A DNA stretch of 7,326 nucleotides from Actinomycetota bacterium (GCA_016932375.1 JAFGDA010000197.1:1-7326), one strand, 5' to 3'; positions 1 to 5,959 are shown, counted from the stretch's first letter. Program-made: numbers and translations. The notes: generated by a model not told the origin, from the letters alone.

Positions 1-104
1 AAGTAAAAAATATTAAAACCTGAATTATTTCTGGATCTTAATGTAACAGTTTTATTATATTCCGGTTGAAGTGTGAAATATGACAGGTGATTTTTTTATG
101 CCCT
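1..104. other. Intergenic tail downstream of the MBL gene
   Basis: This stretch follows the stop codon of the MBL hydrolase and contains no open frame that I can support. It is AT-rich. The only structure I see is a weak hairpin near positions 19-34, listed separately. The next gene in either direction lies outside the window. Confidence 0.6.
5..34 (-). terminator. Possible weak intrinsic terminator after the MBL gene
   Basis: On the minus strand, CCAGAA and TTCAGG can pair around an ATAA loop with one A-A mismatch (positions 34-19). A U-rich tract, TTTTAATATTTTTT, follows directly (18-5). The stem is only five pairs and AU-rich, so it may not terminate on its own. It is the only terminator-like structure after the last gene of the operon, about 70 bases past its stop codon. 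Confidence 0.3.
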
Positions 105-836
105 TTAAATTTCTTCTATCATTCCATCATGGGCAACCATAATCTCAAGCTCAAATTCCTCCCTGTAGGAGTCGATCTTCTCCTCAAGCTCCCCCGCATC
201 CATGGTTACAATCTGTTTTCCGCAGTGGGTTACAATAAGTTTTTTTACCCCGTATTTTTTACACCACCCGGCTACGGTCTTTACCCTTGTATGCCCTAAG
301 AGAATTCCATTCCTTCTCCTGGTTAGGTTGGCATCTATGCTGGAACCATCTGCGATAAGACAATCTGCATTCTTCAGGACAACTGCCTTATCCTCCACAA
401 AATCCAGTATATCAGGCGCATATACCACAATTTTATCCGCTTCTACCCTGAACCCGACAGCCGGGCATCTGATGGAATGCATTACCGGGTATGCAGTAAA
501 ATTTAAATCCTTTACCGGGATCCTTTCATAAGCCTTTATTATCCTGTAGTCCCGTGGCCTGTATTTACCATAATCAAGAGCAACCTGAGTAAGGTAAACA
601 GGGGTTTTTATGTTTTTCTCATCGGCAACAGTCCATATGTAATGGTCTGGATGGGCATGGGTAATAAGGATAGCGTCACATTTGCCAGCTTCTTTTAGCA
701 AGCCCTCCCCATGCTCAACGCCAAAATCTATAAGTACTTTTGTGGACATGCATGATATTAAAAGAGAAGAATGGTACCTGTGCGCAGGGCTAATTTCTTC
801 TATCGCCCCTCTTGTGCCAGGAAATTTGACTATCAT
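105..836 (-). CDS. MBL-fold metallo-hydrolase (RNase Z/PhnP type)
   Basis: The 243-residue protein is a predicted cytoplasmic metallo-beta-lactamase-fold hydrolase with no signal peptide or membrane segment. The metal-binding motif HAHPDH is at residues 60-65. Further likely ligands are H120 (VMHS), D142 (YAPD) and H204 (VTHCG). H182 in LLGHTRV, followed by a helix and then the VTH strand, matches the order seen in the RNase Z/PhnP branch, which acts on phosphodiester bonds. The length is too short for a beta-CASP nuclease, and no RNase Z exosite arm is evident. It begins 19 bases after the pheT stop with only a weak GGGA ribosome site, so it is probably co-transcribed with pheT. Place in the operon hints at a nucleic-acid or nucleotide substrate, but that is inference. 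The fold is secure; the substrate is unknown. Confidence 0.85.
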   Translation of the reverse strand: MIVKFPGTRGAIEEISPAHRYHSSLLISCMSTKVLIDFGVEHGEGLLKEAGKCDAILITHAHPDHYIWTVADEKNIKTPVYLTQVALDYGKYRPRDYRIIKAYERIPVKDLNFTAYPVMHSIRCPAVGFRVEADKIVVYAPDILDFVEDKAVVLKNADCLIADGSSIDANLTRRRNGILLGHTRVKTVAGWCKKYGVKKLIVTHCGKQIVTMDAGELEEKIDSYREEFELEIMVAHDGMIEEI

Positions 837-855
837 TTTAAATATATCCCGGTTT

Positions 856-3264
856 TTAAGTGTCCCTCAATTTTGCCCCGAATTCCTTTTTGAGGTCGCC
901 AAGTATGCGGTTCACTATTATATCAACTTCAGCATCCTTAAGTGTCCTGTCGTCTCCCCTGAAGAGTAGTGAATAAGCCATGCTTTTTTTACCTTTTTCT
1001 ACCTGCTCTCCCCTGTATATATCAAAAAGCCTTATTTCCTTAAGTGCTGCGGTCCCGTCCTTCCTTATAATCCCTTCAATATCTGCATTTTTTACTCCCT
1101 CTTCAACAACAAGTGCAATATCTATTTCAACAGGGGGAAAATCTGATATTGGTTTGAATGACATTATGGGACAAATATTGTCTATAAAAACATCCAGGTT
1201 GATTTCAGCATAATAGATATCCTGCCTGATATCAAGTTCTTCAATTATTGCAGGATGCACCTTGCCTGTAAATCCTGTTTCCCTGCCATTTATTATTATA
1301 CCTGCGCTTATACGCGGATGGAAGAATGCATACCCTTTCTCTTTTATCCGTATTTCACAGTAAGGGTTTATTTTCCTGCAAACAAGTTCAACTATTCCTT
1401 TAATGTCGTAAAAGTCATAAAGCCTCTCCTCGTGGTCCCAGGCCTTTTTTTCCGCCCTTCCGCTGATAACTATTCCAAGCATCAATGGTTCAGCGGGAGG
1501 CTCTTCTTCACTTCTTTTTTTAAAAACCCTGGATATTTCAAAGATTGCCACATCTTTTAAATTACGGTAAACATTTTTTTTCACTATTGCGGTCATGGAA
1601 GGAAGAAGCGTTGTCCTCAGGTATTTAAAATCCTCATTTATTGGATTTATTATCTCAACATAATTATTAAACCCTTCTTCTTTAATGAGTCCGAAACCTG
1701 AAAATTCCTTTGCGCTTATGAACGAATAGGAAACTGCTTCATAAAGCCCGTTATCACTGAGTATGCGCCTGATATCCCTGATTTTCTGCTGTTTAAAGCT
1801 GCATCCACCCCTGTTCCCACTCAAGGCAGCCGGCTGTGGCGTTAACCTGTCATATCCGTAAATCCTTGCTATTTCCTCAATCAGGTCTATGTCCCTTTCC
1901 AGATCCTCATACCTGAAAGATGGAACAACAGCTTCAATACATCCATCTTTTATGGTATTTTTTACCTGAAGGCTTTCCAGGATTTTAGAAGCATTGGTAA
2001 GTCCAATTTCCTGGCCCAGTATGCCTGTTATTTTTGTACTTTTAAGGGAAATTTTCCTGTTACGTTCAACCTTATGGTAATTATCATATACTGTTTCTTC
2101 TCCACTGTATCCAGTGATATCCCCCAGAAGCTCGCTGAACCTTTCCAGTGCAAATATGGTAAGCTCCGGATCTATTTTCTTTTCAAAACGGTTGGAAGCT
2201 TCGGTCCTGAGACCAATCAACGCTGAAGTTTTCATGATGGAAGGCCCATGGAAATTAGCAGATTCAAGAAGAACATTTCCGGTGGCGTGATTTATCTCCG
2301 TATCCTTTCCGCCCATTATGCCCGCAATTGCAACAGCTTTTTTTCCATCCGCTATTACAAGTGAATCCTTATTCAGTGTCCTTGAAACACCATCAATCGT
2401 CCTTATTTGCTCATTATCATAAGCTCTCCTGACTATTATGGTGTTTGAGAACAGCAGGTCTTTATCAAAAGCGTGCATCGGCTGCCCGGTTTCAATCATT
2501 ACATAATTAGTAAGATCAACCATTAGGCTGACTGGCCTTATGTCACAAAGCATAAGCCTGTTTTTCATCCATTCAGGTGTGCCTGCCTGTTTAATATTTT
2601 TAAATATTTTCGCAGAATATCTCGGACACAGGCCATAATCATCAATTATTATCTTAAAATCCTTATCCTTGCTTTTTGAATCCCTGATATCATACCGGGG
2701 AATTCTTAATTTTATACCTGTAACTGCACTTATTTCCCTTGCTATCCCTATTACACTGAGGCAGTCAGGGCGGTTTGGCGTAATTTCGAGTTCAAAAACC
2801 ACATCATCCAGTCCCTGTGAGACAGCAAAATCCTCTCCAATTACACAATTATCATCAAGGATCATGATTCCATCCGATGCCGAAGAAAGGCCGAGCTCGG
2901 CTTCAGAGCACATCATGCCTTCCGAATACTGTCCCCTTATTTTACTTCTTCTTATGATTGTGCCGCCAATATTTGCTCCTTCAAGTGCAAGCGCCACCCT
3001 GTCACCTTTTTTAAAATTATCCGCACCGCAAACAATATTTAAAACACGATTCCCTGCGTCTACCCTGCAAAGTTTTAGCCTGTCTGCGCCGGGATGAGGG
3101 CCATATTCCAGTATTTTACCCACGATAACATTATCGAACTTTTTACCTATCTTTTCTACGGTCTCTACTTCCGTACCGCTCATCGTAAGCATTTCTGCAA
3201 CATTTTCCGGCACAAGGTCATCCGCATCAAGAAATTCCTTCAGCCACTTAAGTGTTACTTTCAA
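856..3264 (-). CDS. pheT: Phenylalanine--tRNA ligase beta subunit
   Basis: The 802-residue product is the beta chain of the alpha2-beta2 enzyme that charges tRNA-Phe in the cytoplasm, and its length is normal for bacteria. In order it shows the N-terminal segment (KVTLKWLKEFLD), an EMAP-like tRNA-binding domain (about 40-150, with HPGADRLKLCRV), the B3/B4 editing region (about 210-385, with HAFD and GIMGG), the B5 domain (about 405-475, with RYEDLERDIDLIEEIARIYG), the catalytic-like core (about 490-690) and the C-terminal FDX-ACB anticodon-binding domain (about 705-800). The start is TTG: an in-frame TGA lies two codons upstream, and residues from TTG match the family N-terminus. An AGGGA ribosome site lies 11 bases upstream. 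In the anticodon-binding domain the usual RDIA motif reads IDIA (I714). It follows pheS by 107 bases and precedes the MBL gene by 19. Confidence 0.98.
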   Translation of the reverse strand: MKVTLKWLKEFLDADDLVPENVAEMLTMSGTEVETVEKIGKKFDNVIVGKILEYGPHPGADRLKLCRVDAGNRVLNIVCGADNFKKGDRVALALEGANIGGTIIRRSKIRGQYSEGMMCSEAELGLSSASDGIMILDDNCVIGEDFAVSQGLDDVVFELEITPNRPDCLSVIGIAREISAVTGIKLRIPRYDIRDSKSKDKDFKIIIDDYGLCPRYSAKIFKNIKQAGTPEWMKNRLMLCDIRPVSLMVDLTNYVMIETGQPMHAFDKDLLFSNTIIVRRAYDNEQIRTIDGVSRTLNKDSLVIADGKKAVAIAGIMGGKDTEINHATGNVLLESANFHGPSIMKTSALIGLRTEASNRFEKKIDPELTIFALERFSELLGDITGYSGEETVYDNYHKVERNRKISLKSTKITGILGQEIGLTNASKILESLQVKNTIKDGCIEAVVPSFRYEDLERDIDLIEEIARIYGYDRLTPQPAALSGNRGGCSFKQQKIRDIRRILSDNGLYEAVSYSFISAKEFSGFGLIKEEGFNNYVEIINPINEDFKYLRTTLLPSMTAIVKKNVYRNLKDVAIFEISRVFKKRSEEEPPAEPLMLGIVISGRAEKKAWDHEERLYDFYDIKGIVELVCRKINPYCEIRIKEKGYAFFHPRISAGIIINGRETGFTGKVHPAIIEELDIRQDIYYAEINLDVFIDNICPIMSFKPISDFPPVEIDIALVVEEGVKNADIEGIIRKDGTAALKEIRLFDIYRGEQVEKGKKSMAYSLLFRGDDRTLKDAEVDIIVNRILGDLKKEFGAKLRDT

Positions 3265-3353
3265 TCTTCAGTAAGTCCCTTCTTTTGAAATATATAAGAT
3301 TTTTTACCATGAAACTCCGCCTTCAGGAATAATAAAATATGGCAGGCAATGAC

Positions 3354-3373
3354 AATCCGGGAAAACCTGGATT
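3354..3373 (-). other. Small hairpin overlapping the pheS stop codon
   Basis: AATCC and GGATT flank a GG-TTTT-CC core with one A/C mismatch, read on the minus strand. No T-run follows, so it is not a terminator. It lies at the start of the 107-base pheS-pheT gap, which otherwise holds only the pheT ribosome site. A related exact palindrome, AATCCGGATT, lies just after rplT. Confidence 0.4.
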
Positions 3374-4418
3374 AAAATTGTTTTAAGAATCTTAAATCGT
3401 TCTCGAAAAATATCCTCAGGTCGTCTATCCCGTACTTCAGCATACATATCCTTTCTATGCCAACCCCGAACGCAAAGCCACTGTATTCACCAGGGTCATA
3501 CCCTACAAATGAATAAAGGTTGGGATCGACCATTCCCGCACCAAGTATTTCCAGCCATCCTGAACCTTTGCAAACCCTGCAACCTGCACCATTGCATATG
3601 TTACATGACACATCTACTTCGGCGCTGGGTTCCGTAAATGGGAAAAAGTGAGGCCTGAACCTCACCTTACGGTCATTTCCGAATATTTCCCTTAAAAATA
3701 CCTCAAGAGTCCATTTCAGGTTCCCGAAATTTATTTCCCTGTCCACAACCAGGCCCTCTATCTGTGTAAACATAGGGGTATGTGAGACATCATAGTCCTT
3801 ACGGTAAGTTCTTCCGGGAGAAATAATGGCAATCGGGGGCCTGTTTTTTTCCATATACCTTATCTGTACCGGTGAAGTCTGGGTCCTTAAAAGCATTCCT
3901 CCACCAACAAAAAAAGTATCATGAAGCGAACGGGCAGGGTGATCCTCGGGTGTATTTAAAGCTTCAAAATTATAATAATCGGTCTCCACCTCAGGCCCTT
4001 CTGCTACTTCGAACCCCATTCCAATGAAAATATCCTCTATTTCCTCAACAACCTGCGTCAGGATATTTTTTGACCCTGCGGTGTTACACCTTCCGGGAAG
4101 AGAAAGGTCTATGACCTCCTTTTTAAGCTTCTGTTCATACTCAATGCTTTTAAGTTCTTTTTCCTTAAGGTTGATGTTTTTTTCGATTTCAATCCTGAAA
4201 AGGTTTACATTTTTTCCTACTACAGGTTTCATTGTCCGGGGCAATGAACCCATACTTCTTAAGATAGTTGATACGAAACTTTTTTTTCCCAGATATATAA
4301 TCCTGACATTTTCAAGTTCGGCAATATTTCCAACTTTTTCCATATCGGAACTGAATGCTTTCAACAGGTTTTCCATATGGTCCTTTAGCTTTTTTTCGTT
4401 CCCTATCTTATATTCCAT
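3372..4418 (-). CDS. pheS: Phenylalanine--tRNA ligase alpha subunit
   Basis: The 348-residue product is the catalytic alpha chain of class II phenylalanyl-tRNA synthetase and partners with the PheT product. An N-terminal coiled-coil-like arm (about 1-110) includes the family motif YLGKK (42-46). The class II motifs follow: motif 1 around GFEVAEGPEVETDYYNFEAL (135-154), motif 2 around PGRTYRKDYDVSHTPMF (201-217) and motif 3 around GFAFGVGIERI (314-324). A four-cysteine knuckle, C272, C275, C280 and C283, precedes GAGMVDPN, as in many bacterial PheS proteins. The annotated ATG at 4418 has no clear ribosome site, and the start-stop ATGTAA lies just upstream. An in-frame ATG at 4376 (residue 15) has AAAGGA four bases before it and gives an N-terminus nearer family length, so the true start may be there. 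The rplT stop lies 32 bases upstream, implying one transcript. Confidence 0.97.
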   Translation of the reverse strand: MEYKIGNEKKLKDHMENLLKAFSSDMEKVGNIAELENVRIIYLGKKSFVSTILRSMGSLPRTMKPVVGKNVNLFRIEIEKNINLKEKELKSIEYEQKLKKEVIDLSLPGRCNTAGSKNILTQVVEEIEDIFIGMGFEVAEGPEVETDYYNFEALNTPEDHPARSLHDTFFVGGGMLLRTQTSPVQIRYMEKNRPPIAIISPGRTYRKDYDVSHTPMFTQIEGLVVDREINFGNLKWTLEVFLREIFGNDRKVRFRPHFFPFTEPSAEVDVSCNICNGAGCRVCKGSGWLEILGAGMVDPNLYSFVGYDPGEYSGFAFGVGIERICMLKYGIDDLRIFFENDLRFLKQF

Positions 4419-4440
4419 TTTAAATCAGTTTACATTTTTT

Positions 4441-4450
4441 AATCCGGATT
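4441..4450. repeat. 10-bp perfect palindrome after rplT
   Basis: AATCCGGATT is a perfect palindrome that abuts the rplT stop codon in the 32-base rplT-pheS gap. On the minus strand AAAAAA follows it. It is too short to be a convincing terminator. The same half-sites, AATCC and GGATT, recur at the pheS stop. Confidence 0.4.
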
Positions 4451-4807
4451 TTAAGCAGTTTGTTTTTTTGCTATGTCGGCTAATTTACTAAAGGCATCCG
4501 GGTCATTTACGGCAATTTCTGAAAGTATTTTACGGTCAATATCTATGCTTGCCTTTTTAAGGCCGTTTATGAATTCATTATAGGAAATACTGTTTAGCCT
4601 GGCTGCCGCATTTATCCTTGTTATCCAGAGCCTCCTGAAATTTCTTTTATTGTTTTTCCTGTCCCGGTAAGAATAGCTCATTGACTTTAAAAGCTGCTCT
4701 TTTGCTGACTTGAAAGTCTTTCCCCCCGCACTGTAATATCCTCTTGCTTCCTTAAGGACTTTTTTATGTCTTTTGTTTTTTAAAATACCTCTTTTTACCC
4801 TGGTCAT
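4451..4807 (-). CDS. rplT: 50S ribosomal protein L20
   Basis: The 118-residue product is an early-assembly 23S rRNA-binding protein of the 50S subunit and, in well-studied bacteria, the feedback regulator of its own operon. The sequence shows the family start MTRVKRG, a long basic N-terminal extension with RHKK and ARGYY, then YRDRKNNKRNFRRLWITRIN (47-66) and the conserved tail FINGLKKASIDIDRK. Length is normal for the family. The start is supported by AAAGGTG about nine bases upstream. It lies 19 bases after rpmI and 32 before pheS, in the standard order. If the infC leader is an L20 leader, this protein would be its ligand, which is inference from context. Confidence 0.98.
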   Translation of the reverse strand: MTRVKRGILKNKRHKKVLKEARGYYSAGGKTFKSAKEQLLKSMSYSYRDRKNNKRNFRRLWITRINAAARLNSISYNEFINGLKKASIDIDRKILSEIAVNDPDAFSKLADIAKKQTA

Positions 4808-4826
4808 ATTTATTCACACCTTTCTA

Positions 4827-5021
4827 TTATCTGCCCAAAAGCCTTTTTATCTTTTTATAGTCAGCAGAAGACACTTCCGTGTAATTTCCAAGTCTTCTTT
4901 TTTGTTTGGCACTCTTTTTTGTAAGAATATGACTTTTGTATGCTTTTACCCTTAATATTTTTCCACCGCCGGTTATTTTAAATCTTTTTGCGGCTCCCCT
5001 GTGAGTCCTCAATTTTGGCAT
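4827..5021 (-). CDS. rpmI: 50S ribosomal protein L35
   Basis: The 64-residue product is a small basic 50S ribosomal protein. It has the family start MPKLRTHRGAAKRFK (1-15), then TGGGKILR, KSHILTKKSAKQKRRLG and a C-terminal DYKKIKRLLGR. Length matches the usual 64-66 residues. Its ATG is preceded by a purine-rich GGAAGGAAG about ten bases upstream. The gene lies between infC and rplT as expected, but the gap from infC is unusually long at 228 bases. Confidence 0.98.
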   Translation of the reverse strand: MPKLRTHRGAAKRFKITGGGKILRVKAYKSHILTKKSAKQKRRLGNYTEVSSADYKKIKRLLGR

Positions 5022-5249
5022 AATAATTAAACTTCCTTCCTATCTGTTTTCCATAACTATTTTAAACTGTTGACACTGCAACGATAATGTATATAGTATA
5101 TTCATTCCCTGCCTCCATGCTGACTATTACTCGTTATTGTACAGGCCCGCCAAAAAAAGGCATGGATGCATTCTACAACGCATAAAAATAATCCTAAAAA
5201 ATAGAAACAACATCTTAAATTATCCGGTATAAGCCTTCCCGTAGCATAT
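5022..5249. other. Long infC-rpmI spacer
   Basis: This 228-base spacer separates two genes that normally lie close together. It holds an imperfect inverted repeat (5110-5120 with 5160-5170), a weak 18-codon minus-strand ORF (5183-5127, AGGA eight bases before its ATG) and a plus-strand promoter-like sequence (5070-5097). I find no convincing minus-strand promoter and no intrinsic terminator. Its role is unknown; it could be a structured translational operator for rpmI-rplT, since L20 represses rpmI translation through RNA structure in Escherichia coli. Confidence 0.5.
5110..5170 (-). repeat. Inverted repeat in the infC-rpmI spacer
   Basis: On the plus strand TGCCTCCATGC (5110-5120) and GCATGGATGCA (5160-5170) are complementary at ten of eleven positions, with a 39-base loop. 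In the operon mRNA this would form a stem with one A-G mismatch. No T-run follows either arm, so it is not an intrinsic terminator. It may be a structured element ahead of rpmI. Confidence 0.45.
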
Positions 5250-5744
5250 TTAGACCGGAGCCAGAACCATTATCATGTTGTAACCATCAAGTTTGGGCCT
5301 TAGTTCAATGACACATTTATCTTTCAGGTCTTCTATTACTCCTTCAAGAATGTTAAGGCCAAGTTCCTTGTGGACTATCTCTCTTCCCCTGAATATGACA
5401 GATATTTTTACCTTATTACCGCTTTTTAAAAATTTTTCAATCTGCCTTTTTTTTGTATTCAGGTCATTGATATCAATCTTGGGCCTTATTTTTATTTCCT
5501 TTACGACTATGTGGGATTGTTTCTTTTTCTTAAGTTTTTCCGATATTTCCTGCTGGTATTTGTATTTCCCGTAATCCATGATTTTACATACCGGAGGCCT
5601 GCTGTTTGGGGATACTTCCACAAGGTCAAGTCCGCTCTCCCGTGCAACCTGCATTGCCTCACCTACAGGAACAATACCCACCTGTACACCTTCTTCATTT
5701 ATCAGTCTTACTTCAGGAATTCTTATTTGATCGTTTACCCGTAT
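5250..5744 (-). CDS. infC: Translation initiation factor IF-3
   Basis: The product binds the 30S subunit, prevents early 50S joining and proofreads start-codon choice. The N-terminal domain has RVNDQIRIPEVRLI and DLVEVSPNSRPPVCKIMDYGKYKYQQ (IF3 signature). A lysine-rich linker follows, then the C-terminal domain with KEIKIRPKID, FRGREI and a tail ending RPKLDGYNMIMVLAPV. The family match runs well upstream of the first common start codon in frame (GTG, 5681), so a GTG start would cut off conserved N-terminal residues. The coordinates given use the in-frame ATA at 5744, giving 164 residues. However, AGGAGG (5772-5767) is ideally placed for the ATT at 5760-5758, which is one base out of frame. 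Deleting one A from the AAAA at 5756-5753 would join that ATT to the IF3 frame and give about 169 residues. Identity is certain; the exact start is unresolved. Confidence 0.95.
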   Translation of the reverse strand: MRVNDQIRIPEVRLINEEGVQVGIVPVGEAMQVARESGLDLVEVSPNSRPPVCKIMDYGKYKYQQEISEKLKKKKQSHIVVKEIKIRPKIDINDLNTKKRQIEKFLKSGNKVKISVIFRGREIVHKELGLNILEGVIEDLKDKCVIELRPKLDGYNMIMVLAPV

Positions 5745-5766
5745 TCTTTTATTTTCGAATTTTTCA

Positions 5767-5772
5767 CCTCCT
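5767..5772 (-). promoter_or_regulatory. Strong ribosome binding site for infC
   Basis: AGGAGG, continuing as AGGAGGTG, is the strongest Shine-Dalgarno sequence in the window. It lies six bases before an ATT codon and 22 bases before the in-frame ATA. A strong site paired with a rare AUU-type start is typical of infC, where IF3 represses its own translation. The frame conflict is described under infC. Confidence 0.85.
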
Positions 5773-5783
5773 GTATTTTTTTT

Positions 5784-5821
5784 AAAAAAAAACAGATAGA
5801 CAAATCATCTACCTGTTTTTT
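5784..5821 (-). terminator. Intrinsic terminator (attenuator) upstream of infC
   Basis: CAGGTAGA (5815-5808) pairs fully with TCTATCTG (5800-5793), with one G-U pair, around the seven-base loop TGATTTG. Six As before the stem can pair with the first Ts of a nine-T run (5792-5784). It lies between the promoter and the infC ribosome site, so it must be bypassed for infC to be expressed from that promoter. It would also stop read-through from the radical SAM gene. Confidence 0.85.
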
Positions 5822-5924
5822 AAATTATAACCAGATAAGCAAACGTCCCGGCCGCCATCTGGTGAGAAATAGATGATTTCTACTTTAATTATTCAATTAT
5901 ATAATGCCCCTTTTAAATAAAACG
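5784..5924 (-). ncRNA. infC leader RNA, probable L20-type attenuator
   Basis: This 5' leader runs from the predicted start site (about 5924) to the end of the terminator. AAATCATCTA (5879-5870) is a perfect 10-base complement of TAGATGATTT (5811-5802), which forms the 5' arm and loop of the terminator. That pairing would break the terminator. A small hairpin, AGAAAT/ATTTCT (5881-5865), sequesters the same upstream segment. Between them ACCAGAT (5863-5857) and ATCTGGT (5836-5830) form a central hairpin around a GC-rich loop, GGCGGCCGGGACGTTTGCTT. L20-responsive attenuators of infC-rpmI-rplT are established in Bacillus subtilis. The ligand here is inferred from gene context, and I could not test a match to the Rfam L20 leader model. 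Confidence 0.7.
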
Positions 5925-5930
5925 GGTGAA

Positions 5931-5959
5931 ATTATACTAACTATAATTGTCTTTGTCTA
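5931..5959 (-). promoter_or_regulatory. Sigma-70-type promoter for the infC operon
   Basis: On the minus strand a -35 box TAGACA (5959-5954, five of six to TTGACA) is followed after 17 bases by a perfect -10 TATAAT (5936-5931). Transcription should start near 5924. The -35 box begins with the TAG stop codon of the radical SAM gene. The position ahead of a leader with an intrinsic terminator makes this the likely main promoter of infC-rpmI-rplT-pheS-pheT. Confidence 0.8.

Noticed and set aside
2669..3097. A 142-codon plus-strand open frame
   Set aside because: It is antisense to the conserved tRNA-binding domain of PheT and its translation looks like low-complexity serine and proline-rich shadow sequence.
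4419..4450. A PheM-type leader peptide attenuator for pheST, as in enterobacteria
   Set aside because: The rplT-pheS gap is only 32 bases, with no phenylalanine-rich ORF and no terminator.
5150..5164. Possible terminator at TGCCTTTTTTTGGCG in the infC-rpmI gap
   Set aside because: The T-run lies in the loop, not after the stem, and the stem is only three to four pairs.
5250..5681. infC beginning at the GTG at 5681
   Set aside because: The IF3-conserved segment RVNDQIRIPEVRLI is encoded in frame upstream of this GTG, and no ribosome site precedes it.
5824..5829. Third TATAAT just before the terminator
   Set aside because: The -35 position reads GCCGGG, and the hexamer sits inside the leader's folded region.
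5834..5853. Leader segment resembling the 23S rRNA GTPase-centre strand (GCCAGGAUGUUGGCUUA, from memory), 14 of 17 core positions alike
   Set aside because: That rRNA region binds L11 and L10, not L20, and by rough estimate a match of this quality over the whole 23S rRNA is not far from chance. I also compared it from memory only.
5896..5901. Second TATAAT in the infC leader
   Set aside because: The position 17 bases upstream reads CGTTTT, a poor -35. The promoter with TAGACA is clearly better.
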